Shown: positions 50,847-60,724, numbered from the stretch's first letter. The stretch is 64,000 nt of DNA from an uncultured Bacteroidales bacterium (GCA_902801325.1 CADCHQ010000005.1:62001-126000), one strand, 5' to 3'. Numbers and translations: made by a program. Notes: generated from the letters alone by a model not told the origin.

Positions 50847-52424
50847 TTACTGTTGGCTTACCTTGACTTTGCTAACGGTAACCGATCCGCCGTAGTTGTT
50901 TACACTCCAGCAGTTCTTTTGGATTCCGTAGATACGTTGGGTGTAGGCACAAACATCATTGATGTACATCACTACGACCGAATTGTCGGTGTAGATGTCG
51001 ATGTGATAGACATTGTCAGCTGGACGTTGGAAATTGTAGCCGTCAATACCTTCAATAAATCCCTTGCCGGAAGTGCCTTCCTGTTCGAAGTTTACCTTAC
51101 GCCAGTCTTCACCTTCGGGATTTACCACCATGGTGTAGTACTTATCAGAGTCAGTACCACGAACCAGACTGATACCGAACTTATCCCAATTGTTGGAAGT
51201 GGTAACTGTCAGTGATATGTGGTTACAGGTACCCAGACGGTTGTAGAGTACATAGGCATCATCGCCCTTGAGTACACCATTGGTATAGCCGTTGCTTGCC
51301 ATAACCTTTACGTCCTGCTCTTTGCTGTATTTTGCGGCCATTGCAGGCACCTTGCCAAGAGTCAGTGTACCATCAGAGTGCTGGATGATCTTGTGGCAAA
51401 CCAATGCACCCGACCAGTTGGGTTCGCTTGCAGCCCCTACATTAATGTTCTTATCATGAATGGTGGCGCCTGTGCGATAAGGACACCAACCCCAGATAAA
51501 GCGGTCTGTACCGTTGGAGGCTGTTTTGGCAGCATAGAAAGCACGGCTGTCCAGCACGCCTTCATGACCATCTTTAGGCCAATTGGCACCTGGGTCGCCA
51601 AAGCATGCCTTCAGACCATCGAAACTACTAGCCATCATATACTTCACCTTGCGGCTCCAAGGAGCACGATAGCCTTCGCTGTAAACGAAATACCACCAGT
51701 CACCCATCTTGAAGATGTCGGGGCATTCGCACATGCGGTCCCATACCATATTGAAAGAGCCCACATGTTCCCACGTCTTAAGGTCTGCAGACTTGAATTC
51801 GGCAAACTTTAGGTTCGATGAGATGACCATGTGCCAGAGTCCATCTTCAGCCTTGAATATCTGTGGGTCACGGAAGTCGTTGGCGGAATAACCATAGTCT
51901 ACACCTTTTAGACTCCAGAGGTTGTCTTTTTTCCAGGTCTTGAAGTCGGGTGAAGTTGCACGCATCACGACCTCTCTGTTGGGTAACAAGATGTTGTAAC
52001 CAGTATAATAGATATAGTAGAGTCCATCCTTCTCATTATACACACAGCATCCTGTGCCAAGTACTCCGTCTTGCTGTTGTGTTGAGGTACCAGTTGGTAA
52101 CACCTCTCCCAATGACTGGTATGTTGCGCCGTCTTTGGTTGTAACACCCCAGAAGGGATGATAGCAAGCACCATTGTTGTCGTACTCTTGCAGATACAGC
52201 ACTTTGAATTCCTGTGCACGTTGGTCGTAGAAGGGCATGGGATCGCCGCAACGGCCGATGGCAGGGTTGTAGTAAGTGTTGAAACCTGCATCATCGGTAG
52301 AATTGAAGAAGGTTGTCGTTGCAGCCCAGTCTTTAGGCTTGTCACCATAGTTCTCGTCGCTGCATGCCGTCAGCGCAAGGGCTGACAGCATGAGTGTGAT
52401 AGCGGATATCATAGTGGTTTTCAT
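50847..52424 (-). CDS. GH32-like surface lipoprotein (endo-levanase type)
   Basis: 525 residues from the ATG at 52424. A lipoprotein signal ends in LALTACSDEN. The propeller keeps FRDPQIFKA and CECPDIFKMG (acid/base Glu), but the nucleophile motif is GRCGDPMPF instead of WMNDPNG; the Asp remains. The C-terminal domain has NSVVVMYINDVCAYTQRIY. Its position after the DUF4960 gene matches BT1760, the surface endo-levanase of B. thetaiotaomicron, so it is probably the enzyme that cuts polymer outside the cell. A 170-bp piece of this gene (51592-51761) is repeated at 60923-61092. Confidence 0.85.
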   Translation of the reverse strand: MKTTMISAITLMLSALALTACSDENYGDKPKDWAATTTFFNSTDDAGFNTYYNPAIGRCGDPMPFYDQRAQEFKVLYLQEYDNNGACYHPFWGVTTKDGATYQSLGEVLPTGTSTQQQDGVLGTGCCVYNEKDGLYYIYYTGYNILLPNREVVMRATSPDFKTWKKDNLWSLKGVDYGYSANDFRDPQIFKAEDGLWHMVISSNLKFAEFKSADLKTWEHVGSFNMVWDRMCECPDIFKMGDWWYFVYSEGYRAPWSRKVKYMMASSFDGLKACFGDPGANWPKDGHEGVLDSRAFYAAKTASNGTDRFIWGWCPYRTGATIHDKNINVGAASEPNWSGALVCHKIIQHSDGTLTLGKVPAMAAKYSKEQDVKVMASNGYTNGVLKGDDAYVLYNRLGTCNHISLTVTTSNNWDKFGISLVRGTDSDKYYTMVVNPEGEDWRKVNFEQEGTSGKGFIEGIDGYNFQRPADNVYHIDIYTDNSVVVMYINDVCAYTQRIYGIQKNCWSVNNYGGSVTVSKVKVSQQ

Positions 52425-52429
52425 AATCA

Positions 52430-53836
52430 TTATTTCATTAAGTAGTTGATTGCATTTTGAGTCATGATACCAATGTTGCGGTGGAAGTTCTCTGTGTACC
52501 CAGGTTCAAACATGTAGGAATACCAGTCATAGCATCCCGAACCGATACAGATGATGCCGCCCTTACCGTCGTGTGCAGGATATTCCCAAGCCACGATTGC
52601 ACCGTCACCACCTACGCCCAGTACACGGGCTCCAGTGCGACCTGTCCATGCATTGTAGTCGGAATAGTCACCCCAGTCAGTACCGATGTGATACTGAGCC
52701 GTTGAGTTGGTGATGTGGTAACCAGCATCGGTACAATATACTTCATTGGCATTGTCACCAGTTACAAGTCCCTGATAGAGAGCGTGGTCAGCCTGTCCGT
52801 CGAAGATGCGGAATGTCCAAGGTCCTCCACAAAGTTCAGCACCGTCTTCGTTCTGACCCCAGCAGTTGTTGGGGGTTGTCCATTCGTCGTCGCCTGTAGC
52901 TCCGATGAATGAAGGCAGGTTGGTAGCATAGCGGGTAAGGAACAAGGCACCGCCACCTTCGTAGAACAAGCGTATCTGGTTCTTGGCAGCCAAAGCCTCG
53001 GGAGCTTTTGCTACGAATACATCATGTCCGTCAACGCCACCGTCTACGTGGAAGTGCCACCAGATGACCTTACATTCGGAGAGATCAACAGCGTTGCCTT
53101 CGAGGTCGGCAAATGAAGCGTAAAGTGAGTTGGCCACATTTCCGAGCATCCACTGGCAGGCAGCCTTTGCTTCAGGATCGAGTTCATTCATATCCTGAAC
53201 TGCTCCAACGAACAGAGCGTGAGGTTTGTCAATGGCAATAACTGTTACCGTGTATGTGCTCTTAGCAGAGTTGTTCGTCACAGTATAGGTCACAGGCTGT
53301 GAGAAGTCTTGTGCCACACCCGACTGCGGTGAAATAGTTGCATTTGCACTGAAGGTAATGGTGGGTACCAGGTTTGTAACACCTACCGATGCGGGTACAT
53401 ATACCGTTATGGTTTTAGCCTCCTGATCGATGGTGCCAGTGTAGATGTCATTGATGACAAACTGAGTAATGCGGGCTTCATCGTGCAATACACTCAGTGT
53501 CCAATCCAGATATACATCGCCATTCTGTACATGCAGAACCTTGGCGGCGTCCATGTTCAGTGTCTCACCCTCTCGAACGTTACAAACAGCACCTTCGGAA
53601 ATCTTAAGAGAGGTAACCTTCATGGCAGAGGTTTCGTAAGTCTCAGGCAGGCGTACAATAATGCTACGACTAGTCAAGTCGATGTTGCCCTTAAAACCAT
53701 CCAATTCAATGGACTCTATCAGGCAGTCTCCATTCAGCTTCAGGTCACTCGTATTGTCGTCGCTGCAAGCTGCAAAAAGCACACATAACAGGCATAGACC
53801 GCAGAGTGCGTGAAGTGTTCTATATATTGTTTTCAT
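52430..53836 (-). CDS. DUF4960-containing surface lipoprotein (fructan-binding)
   Basis: 468 residues from the ATG at 53836, preceded by AAAAAAGGAAC; the frame also runs from a TTG upstream. A lipoprotein signal ends in LFAACSDDN. Tandem beta-sandwich domains (residues 25-190) are followed by a DUF4960 domain (about 195-468; KVIWWHFHVDGGVDGHDVF, FYEGGGALFLTRYA). In B. thetaiotaomicron the equivalent, BT1761, is a surface glycan-binding protein. It likely holds levan or inulin for the SusC/D pair. Confidence 0.87.
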   Translation of the reverse strand: MKTIYRTLHALCGLCLLCVLFAACSDDNTSDLKLNGDCLIESIELDGFKGNIDLTSRSIIVRLPETYETSAMKVTSLKISEGAVCNVREGETLNMDAAKVLHVQNGDVYLDWTLSVLHDEARITQFVINDIYTGTIDQEAKTITVYVPASVGVTNLVPTITFSANATISPQSGVAQDFSQPVTYTVTNNSAKSTYTVTVIAIDKPHALFVGAVQDMNELDPEAKAACQWMLGNVANSLYASFADLEGNAVDLSECKVIWWHFHVDGGVDGHDVFVAKAPEALAAKNQIRLFYEGGGALFLTRYATNLPSFIGATGDDEWTTPNNCWGQNEDGAELCGGPWTFRIFDGQADHALYQGLVTGDNANEVYCTDAGYHITNSTAQYHIGTDWGDYSDYNAWTGRTGARVLGVGGDGAIVAWEYPAHDGKGGIICIGSGCYDWYSYMFEPGYTENFHRNIGIMTQNAINYLMK

Positions 53837-53868
53837 ATAAGTTCCTTTTTTCAATGTTTATGACTTTG

Positions 53869-55596
53869 TTACCAATTGCCAATGTTCTGAGTGTAGTGTC
53901 CATTGGAAGCCGAAATCTGAGCGAAGGGGATGGGCAGATACTCATCCTTGTTGGCAGTGAAATGGGCTCCGCTGTAGATGGCGCAGTGAGGTATCTCCTC
54001 AGCATAGTACTTGTTGAGCACTTGAGCGGCTTCGCCCCAACGAACCAGGTCGAAGAATCGTTCGCTCTCCATGCCTTTCTCCAGTCGGCGTTCCATCTTC
54101 ACAATCTTCAGAGCATCCTCCTTCGTGTAACTGCCACGGTACTGGGCAACATACATCTTCACCCCGTACAGGTTCTGATAGTTGGCAGTCATCTGAGTGC
54201 TACCAGCAGCACGTGCGCGAAGACGGTTCACCAGTTCGATGGCTTGCGACGTCTCACCCAATTGAGCCTGAGCTTCAGCACGCATGAGTAGTACGTCGGC
54301 ATAACGAAGCACGATGCGATTCATAGAACTTGCCCAATAACTTCCCTTGATGAGGTATTCACCGATGAGGGCAGGGTCAACATTATGTTTCAGGCTTACA
54401 TTGTAGCCATACAACCCGTTAGAGCGACTCCAAATGCTCGTTTCCTCCATCATGAAGTTGCGGTTGAACATGTAAGGCAAGCCAGGCATACCTACGGTCA
54501 GGAAAAGACGTGGGTCAGCATTGTCTGCGGCTTTGTCATAATCACGCTCGTTGAAATTGTCGAGCAAAGGCAGGCCGTCGCTTCCCGTGCGGTAGGCATT
54601 CACCAGATTCTGACTAGGTTTGTAGAAGTCGCAGCCTCCGTCAGTAGCACCGGGAATGTTAGGTGGAATCAGTCCGTAGCTCCAGTTCAGGTTGCCATAG
54701 GTGCTACCGTCGTTACGTGAGTACTGGATGGCCCACAGGCTTTCCTTGCCGTTTTCATATTGTTCTTCGGGACGGAAGTTGTTGTGCATGTCGTCCTCAA
54801 GTCCGTAGTTGCCATAGAGTGAGGGGTTGGTAAACTCTATAACTTTCTGCAGGTCTTCCTTATTGATAGAGGTTACTTGGTTGCTCTTATCATCATCCTG
54901 ACGATAGGCTTTGTAAAGATATACCTTAGCCAAGGCAGCAGCTGCAGCAGCCTTTGTGGGACGGCCCTTGTCTTGCTGTGTCTCAGGCAACGTGTTGTAG
55001 GCTTGCATCAGGTCGTCAATGATAAGTTGCCAACCTTCGTCATTGGTGTAAGCCGTGTTCGAGAGTTCGTTGTACTCGTCATAGGTCATTTTTTCGTTCA
55101 CGACGAAGGGGATGTGTTTATAAAGACGCTTCAGCAGGAAATGAGCATAGGCGCGTAAGAACTTCATCTCGGCCAGACGTTGTTGCTTCATGGCAAAGCC
55201 ATCGTTGCACTCGTTCAAGAGAGCAATGGCCGAATTAACACGTGAGATGCTATTGTAGAGACGCACCCACATGTCGTTAATATTCCAGTTTGTGGTAAGT
55301 ACGCCTTGTTGTATCTCCAACTGATGGAACACGTCGCCGTCGCTTGTACCGTTTCCGCCTTTGTAGGCATCGTCGCTGCGTACGTCAAAGTTCCACATAG
55401 AGAATGACGAATTGATGTCTTCAGACGAGGTGAAGATGGCATAGGCGCTTATCACCATGTTCTCTGCATTCTGGGGATCCTTCACTTGTTCGTCACTAAG
55501 TGTGCCCTGCGGTGTGTGCTCATCCAGAAAATCGTCACACGCCGAGAAGGTGAAGACTGTTAAAAGGGCACAGATGACGTTTATATATTTTTTCAT
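53869..55596 (-). CDS. susD: SusD/RagB-family outer-membrane lipoprotein
   Basis: 575 residues. Lipoprotein signal (TVFTFSACDDFLDE), tetratricopeptide-rich body (MKFLRAYAHFLLKRLYKHIP), and the C-terminal SusD domain with VLLMRAEAQAQLGE, and ERRLEKGMESERFFDLVRWG. It forms the lid of the SusC transporter. 15 bp after the susC stop, so co-transcribed. Confidence 0.96.
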   Translation of the reverse strand: MKKYINVICALLTVFTFSACDDFLDEHTPQGTLSDEQVKDPQNAENMVISAYAIFTSSEDINSSFSMWNFDVRSDDAYKGGNGTSDGDVFHQLEIQQGVLTTNWNINDMWVRLYNSISRVNSAIALLNECNDGFAMKQQRLAEMKFLRAYAHFLLKRLYKHIPFVVNEKMTYDEYNELSNTAYTNDEGWQLIIDDLMQAYNTLPETQQDKGRPTKAAAAAALAKVYLYKAYRQDDDKSNQVTSINKEDLQKVIEFTNPSLYGNYGLEDDMHNNFRPEEQYENGKESLWAIQYSRNDGSTYGNLNWSYGLIPPNIPGATDGGCDFYKPSQNLVNAYRTGSDGLPLLDNFNERDYDKAADNADPRLFLTVGMPGLPYMFNRNFMMEETSIWSRSNGLYGYNVSLKHNVDPALIGEYLIKGSYWASSMNRIVLRYADVLLMRAEAQAQLGETSQAIELVNRLRARAAGSTQMTANYQNLYGVKMYVAQYRGSYTKEDALKIVKMERRLEKGMESERFFDLVRWGEAAQVLNKYYAEEIPHCAIYSGAHFTANKDEYLPIPFAQISASNGHYTQNIGNW

Positions 55597-55611
55597 GATT
55601 ACGATGCGTTT

Positions 55612-58600
55612 TTAGAATGAAACATTAATTCCGAATGTCACATTAAGAGGGATGGGGTATCCGAAGTTTGCATTCTCGGGATCCACGCCAGTGAAACTCT
55701 TGCTCTTGATGGTAAAGAGGTTTTGTGCCGACAGGTACATGCGCAGACGCGACATGTGAATCTTCTCGCACAGGGTTGTTGGGAAGTTGTAACCCACTTG
55801 GATAGTGCGCAGCTTGGCAAACGAACCATTCTCTACGAAGTAGCTCGAGACACGCTTCTCGTTGTTGTTATCCATCACGCTGATTGCGGGGATGTTAGAG
55901 CCTTGATTCAGTGGGCTCCATGCGTCCAACAGACGATGTCCCTTGTTCAGGTTAGAAATATTCAGTCCACTCCAGAGGTCTGTTTCCTTCTTCAGGTCGC
56001 TGATGACATCCACTCCTTGAACACCCTGCCAGAACATGCTCAGATCCCAGTTCTTATACTGGAGATAGATATTCAGGCCCCAAGTGAAGTCGGGCACGGG
56101 ACTATAGATCCATTTCTGGTCTTTCTCGTTGATGACACCATCGTTGTTCAGGTCCTTCCAGCGGATACGCCCCAGACCTGCACCATTCTGTGAAGCGTGA
56201 TTGTCGATTTCCTCCTGACTCTTGAAGATGCCGTCGTAAACGTAGCCAACCTGGGCTCCCATGGGATGACCTACAACACTCTCAACACCATTACCACCGA
56301 ATGTACCGTTGGCGGCTAAGGTTTCGGGTATTTTAGTGATTTTATTGCGATATGTACCGATGTTGCCTGTGAAGTCGTAATGGAAATCTCCTGCTTCGCC
56401 ACGATAGCCAACAGTCAGCTCGACACCCTTGTTCTCCATTTCTCCAGCGTTAATCCACTGGCTGCTTCCCTCACCCATAACGGCGATGCCAGGCATGTAA
56501 ACCAGAATGTCTTTTGTCTTCTTGAGGTACCACTCAAATGATCCATAGAGTGCATTGCGGAAGAAACCGAAGTCCAGACCGAGGTTGGTCTGCGTGGTGG
56601 TTTCCCACTTCAGGTCATCGTTACCCAATTGGTTGCGTTTGAAACCGCTGGGCAGTGTCTGTCCGCCGTTGGAACCGGTAATGTCGTAACTCGTTCCATA
56701 GCTTTGTCCACCGAAACCAGCTTCGCCATAATTGCTCTCAAAAAGGGTGTAGCGGGCAATGTTGGATATTTCCTGGTTACCAGTCTGTCCCCAAGAAGCA
56801 CGCAGCTTCAAGTTGTCGAGCCATGAAATGTCCTTCATGAATTTCTCTTCGCTCATGCGCCAACCAGCACTTACTGAGGGGAAGAGACCGAAACGATTGT
56901 TGCGACCGAAACGGCTGCTACCATCGTAACGCATAGTCAGACTAGCCAGATAACGGTCATCGTAGTTATAGTTAAACTTGCCGAAGAAGGAGACGAGCGA
57001 GTAACCTTCTCCCATACCGTAAGCCTCGGCCTCTCCAACGCCTGCGTTAGGCCACATGTAGTCGGGATTAAGAATGGCAAAATCATACATCTTGCCGCTG
57101 AACCATGAGTCGTCCTCGCGGTTCAACTCCGTACCTAACATGGCATCGCCACGATGCTTACCCTTCTCAAAGTTATAGGTGGCAACGGCGTTCCACATCC
57201 ACTTGGTCCAGTGTTCCTGCTTGCCTTCTACGGCATTGATGGGGTTGGCAACAGTACCTTCAGTGATGGGATAGGTGAAGATGCGCTGTTGCTTCTGGGC
57301 ATAGTCAAGTCCGAAGGTGGTCTTTATGTTGAAGTTCTTGAAGGGATTGATGTTGACAAAAGCATCGCCAAACATACGCCAATAGGTGTAGCGGTTGTCG
57401 GAGTTGCGATCCAAACGTGCCAACGGGTTCTCGCGGTCGGGATAGCCGCCTACGGGACCAGCATACTCACCAGATGTAGTGCGTACGGGCAGTGAGGGGT
57501 TGAACTGCAGAACGTTTTCCAGGAAACCGCCAGGAGCCTGCAGCTCATTCGTACGGTTCACGGTGAAGTGTTCTCCCACGGTGATGATGTCACGCTCCTT
57601 GATGCGCAGCAGTTTGTAGTCGCTGTTCATACGGGCAGAAAGACGACTGAAGTCGGATTCCTTGATGATGCCCTTGTTCTTGTAGTAACCCAGAGAGAAA
57701 TATGATGAACCTTTCTCGTTGCCGTTACTCAGTGCTACATCATATTTCTGCACGATACCCGTGCGTGTGGTTTGGTCGAACCAGTCGGTGTCGGAGGCAG
57801 GTGTGGTGCCTGCAGCATCCAGGTATTTGCTCATGCTGATGCCATTGAGTACGGGATTGCCCATGCCATCATAGCTCCAGTCATAGTGGTAGCCCAGTCC
57901 GTTCATGTTGGGGTCGAGACCATCGTTCACGTATCCCTGCCACATTACCTGACCAAACTCCTTTGCATTAAGCACTTTCATCTTGTGGGCATAGGTCTGT
58001 GCTGCTACACTTGCATCGAAGTCGACACGTACCTTGCCTTCCTTGCCGCGCTTGGTGGTAATGATGACCACGCCATTGGCAGCACGGCTACCATAGATGC
58101 TGGCTGAGGCGGCATCCTTCAGAACCTGAATGCTCTCGATGTCATTACCATTCAACTCGTGCATACCTGCCTTGGTAGGCACTCCGTCGATGATGTAGAG
58201 GGGGTCGTTGTTGTTCAGTGTACCGATACCACGAATGCGTACGGTGGCAGATCCGGAAGGATTACCGTCAGCCGAGATGTTCATGCCTGGTACACGTCCC
58301 TGCATGGCTTTGATGGGGTTGTTCTCGTTTTGCTTGGCCAGATCATCGACATTCACTACCGAAACGGCTCCAGTCAGGTCGGCTTTGCGTTGCACTTGAT
58401 AACCCGTTACCACCAGTTCGTTCATTTCAGACTGACTTTCCGTCATGTTCACAGTCATGCCATCTTTGGCCGGAAGTTCCTGGGTGTCGAAACCCATGAA
58501 GGAGATGACCAGCGTGGCGCCGGGTTTTACCTTGAGAGAGAACTGTCCGTCAATGTTCGTAATCGTACCATTCACGGGGGTGGCGTCCTTCTCTTTCACC

Positions 58601-58728
58601 ATAGCACCGGGCAGACCTTCACCCAGGTCGTCGAGCACGGTGCCTTGGATGGTTACTTGCTGTGCCCATAGCATGGTGCCAGCAAGAATGAGCGCGAGGC
58701 TCATTAGCAATCGTCTAAGCTTTTGCAT
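55612..58728 (-). CDS. susC: SusC/RagA TonB-linked outer-membrane transporter
   Basis: 1038 residues. Signal peptide, then a carboxypeptidase-like beta domain (VTIQGTVLDDLGEGLPGAMV). The TonB-box-like VVTGYQVQRKADLTGAVS precedes the plug (residues 115-230, MQGRVPGMNIS, IRGIGTLNNNDPLYIIDGVP). The 22-strand barrel ends in NVTFGINVSF. Imports fructo-oligosaccharides made by the surface GH32 protein. First gene of the fructan operon; its promoter lies in 58729-59195. Confidence 0.97.
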   Translation of the reverse strand: MQKLRRLLMSLALILAGTMLWAQQVTIQGTVLDDLGEGLPGAMVKEKDATPVNGTITNIDGQFSLKVKPGATLVISFMGFDTQELPAKDGMTVNMTESQSEMNELVVTGYQVQRKADLTGAVSVVNVDDLAKQNENNPIKAMQGRVPGMNISADGNPSGSATVRIRGIGTLNNNDPLYIIDGVPTKAGMHELNGNDIESIQVLKDAASASIYGSRAANGVVIITTKRGKEGKVRVDFDASVAAQTYAHKMKVLNAKEFGQVMWQGYVNDGLDPNMNGLGYHYDWSYDGMGNPVLNGISMSKYLDAAGTTPASDTDWFDQTTRTGIVQKYDVALSNGNEKGSSYFSLGYYKNKGIIKESDFSRLSARMNSDYKLLRIKERDIITVGEHFTVNRTNELQAPGGFLENVLQFNPSLPVRTTSGEYAGPVGGYPDRENPLARLDRNSDNRYTYWRMFGDAFVNINPFKNFNIKTTFGLDYAQKQQRIFTYPITEGTVANPINAVEGKQEHWTKWMWNAVATYNFEKGKHRGDAMLGTELNREDDSWFSGKMYDFAILNPDYMWPNAGVGEAEAYGMGEGYSLVSFFGKFNYNYDDRYLASLTMRYDGSSRFGRNNRFGLFPSVSAGWRMSEEKFMKDISWLDNLKLRASWGQTGNQEISNIARYTLFESNYGEAGFGGQSYGTSYDITGSNGGQTLPSGFKRNQLGNDDLKWETTTQTNLGLDFGFFRNALYGSFEWYLKKTKDILVYMPGIAVMGEGSSQWINAGEMENKGVELTVGYRGEAGDFHYDFTGNIGTYRNKITKIPETLAANGTFGGNGVESVVGHPMGAQVGYVYDGIFKSQEEIDNHASQNGAGLGRIRWKDLNNDGVINEKDQKWIYSPVPDFTWGLNIYLQYKNWDLSMFWQGVQGVDVISDLKKETDLWSGLNISNLNKGHRLLDAWSPLNQGSNIPAISVMDNNNEKRVSSYFVENGSFAKLRTIQVGYNFPTTLCEKIHMSRLRMYLSAQNLFTIKSKSFTGVDPENANFGYPIPLNVTFGINVSF

Positions 58729-59195
58729 CGTTTTGTTTTTAAGGTTAGTATTGGTGGATATGTTTCCGTTACAAAATTAGATTTAAGGCATAGTTTGGAA
58801 TGTAAATAATCTTTCTTCTGCTGAAAAAAATGTTTCGATGAAACAATTTTACGAGTGAATGAACGATTTTTGCGAGGCGTCATTCTCCCCATTGCAGTAC
58901 CTTTGTAGCGAAAACACAAAAGGTGTGGGCGAAATGTTTCATATTCGAACCTGGTCTGCGACAACCATAGAATAGAACGAAACATCAGTCCACACCATTT
59001 CTTTTGTGTGCACATTATGCGGGCACACGTTGTTGGCTGTATTCTGAGCTCTCTATTCTAAAGACCAAGGTCGCAGTTTGGTTCAAAATGAGTTCAGCAA
59101 AGAGTCGTTAATCACAAAGCAAGGCCCTCTCGCCAGAAGGCTTGGGACAAAGATAATAATTAATAGTGAAAAAAGTTAATAAAAACGAGAAAAAC
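58729..59195 (-). promoter_or_regulatory. susC control region with a long inverted repeat
   Basis: 467 bp without a gene. A minus-strand TAATTTTG (58779-58772) lies 43 bp upstream of susC, with no TTTG at the normal distance, as expected for an activator-dependent promoter. Upstream lies an imperfect inverted repeat, 58915-58940 and 58979-59008: CACAAAAG, GTGTGG and ATGTTTC recur in both arms in the same order. This is a good candidate site for the AraC-type regulator at 59196. A further TATCTTTG (59157-59150) is near the regulator 3' end. Confidence 0.6.
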
Positions 59196-60698
59196 TTATG
59201 TTTTTCGGATATCTCCTGGTACTTGCCCGTATTCGTCCTTAAAGCATTTGGTGAAATAGGAAGGCGATGTGAAGCCTACCTGATAGGCAATTTCACTGAC
59301 GGAACGGTCGGTTGTTAGAAGCAATTGATAGCCGCGGTTCAGGCGGGCTGTGCGCAACATTTCCACGGGAGACTGGCCTGTGATGTTCTTCACACGGCGG
59401 TAGAGTTGCACACGACTTAGGTTCATGTAGGCGGCCAGTTCATCGACTCCGGCATTGCTGTCGCCAAGTTGTGCCTCTACGGCTTCGCGGAACCGGGCTA
59501 TGAAGAGCGACTTGTTGGGGTCTGATGCCTGCTCGCTGTTGGAGTTGCTCTCGGGAATGGCTGTCGTGTCTATGTTCCAAAGGTTGTTGACCACACGTTC
59601 ACGGCGTAGTGTGACTTTTCCACGATGGTAGAGATAAAGCAGTAGGATGGCCAGCAACAGCAGTCCGATCAGACTGCAAGCCAGCACGGTTATGGTTCGC
59701 TGAACCGTTAGCTGACGAAGGTAGGTATTAGTAATTAGGTCCAGTTGCTCTAGCTTTTGTGCCTGTCGCATCACCTCGTCACTTTCCAGGAGCAGAACGT
59801 TGGCATTGTCGCTGGTTACGAGAGCCGAGGTCAAGTGCGTTTCCTTATTGTAAGGTCGCCCCTCCAGTATGTCGAGGGCCAGTTGCAAAAGTTGGTCGCC
59901 ACGGGTGGGATAAATGTAACTGGCAGTGAGCAATGAATCGCGCACCTGCCGGATGCCTCCGTCAGGACCGGGAAGTCCGTCGATGCCGCAGAACATGGGC
60001 AGTGGGACGTTTCGGTCTAAGAAAGCCCGTCGGGCACCGATAGCAGTACGGTCGTTGTGACCAAATACGAAGTCAATGTCACTGAGGTCTCCTTTGTAGT
60101 TGCGCACGGCTTGGTAGGCGGTCTCCTCAGTCCAGTCGCCTTGCAGGCTTATGGTGACGTGAATGTTGGGATGCTGGGCAATGGCGTCGTGAAACCCCTT
60201 GTGGCGGTCTGCGGCTGGCGATGAACCGCGCAGTCCCAGTATTTCCATTACGTTTCCCTTGCCCCCTAGTCGCGTTGCAACGTATTGCCCCATCTGCCTG
60301 CCCATCTCGTAGTTGTCGGCGGAGACGAAGGCTGTGTATTTCTGTGAATCGGTCTTGCGTTCGAAAACGATGACGGGAATGCCTCGGTCATAGGCTCGGT
60401 CGATGGCAGGGGACACACTCTTCAACTGATTGGGTGCCACGATGAGCAGGTCGATACCGCTTGCTACCAGACTGTCTATTTGCTGTATCTGTCGTTGGCT
60501 GTCGTCGAGTGCCGAAGCAAAGTGTAGTTCCACCCCTTTGTGGAAATTGGCCTCTATCTTTAGTTCCGCATTCTGCCAGTCGCGCCAGATGTCTTCCGAG
60601 CATTGTGAAATGCCTATGCGGTGGTGAACATGACTTTGACTGCCAACGTTGCAGGCCGTGAGCAGTAGGGAGAGTAATATGACAATGGCGTTTCGCAT
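59196..60698 (-). CDS. Membrane-anchored sugar-binding/AraC regulator of the fructan locus
   Basis: 500 residues. Signal/lipoprotein-like N-terminus (MRNAIVILLSLLLTACNVG). Residues 30-300 are a type I periplasmic sugar-binding domain (IGISQCSEDIWR, GIDLLIVAPNQ, IPVIVFERKT, FVFGHNDRTAIGARRAF). A single membrane span lies at about 333-355 (TVLACSLIGLLLLAILLLYL). After a linker, residues 400-500 are an AraC DNA-binding domain (MNLSRVQLYRRVKNITGQSP; VGFTSPSYFTKCFKDEYG). There is no histidine kinase and no receiver. The fructan locus of B. thetaiotaomicron uses BT1754, a hybrid two-component protein with a like sensor; here the sensor is joined straight to the DNA-binding part. It should respond to periplasmic fructose. 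Confidence 0.9.
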   Translation of the reverse strand: MRNAIVILLSLLLTACNVGSQSHVHHRIGISQCSEDIWRDWQNAELKIEANFHKGVELHFASALDDSQRQIQQIDSLVASGIDLLIVAPNQLKSVSPAIDRAYDRGIPVIVFERKTDSQKYTAFVSADNYEMGRQMGQYVATRLGGKGNVMEILGLRGSSPAADRHKGFHDAIAQHPNIHVTISLQGDWTEETAYQAVRNYKGDLSDIDFVFGHNDRTAIGARRAFLDRNVPLPMFCGIDGLPGPDGGIRQVRDSLLTASYIYPTRGDQLLQLALDILEGRPYNKETHLTSALVTSDNANVLLLESDEVMRQAQKLEQLDLITNTYLRQLTVQRTITVLACSLIGLLLLAILLLYLYHRGKVTLRRERVVNNLWNIDTTAIPESNSNSEQASDPNKSLFIARFREAVEAQLGDSNAGVDELAAYMNLSRVQLYRRVKNITGQSPVEMLRTARLNRGYQLLLTTDRSVSEIAYQVGFTSPSYFTKCFKDEYGQVPGDIRKT

Positions 60699-60724
60699 TG
60701 TGTTGTTTTTCAGAATCGTTGGGA

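Noticed and set aside
58898..58905. Plus-strand promoter TACCTTTG in the susC upstream region
   Set aside because: The TTTG is not at the right distance (about 25 bp) and no plus-strand gene lies downstream.
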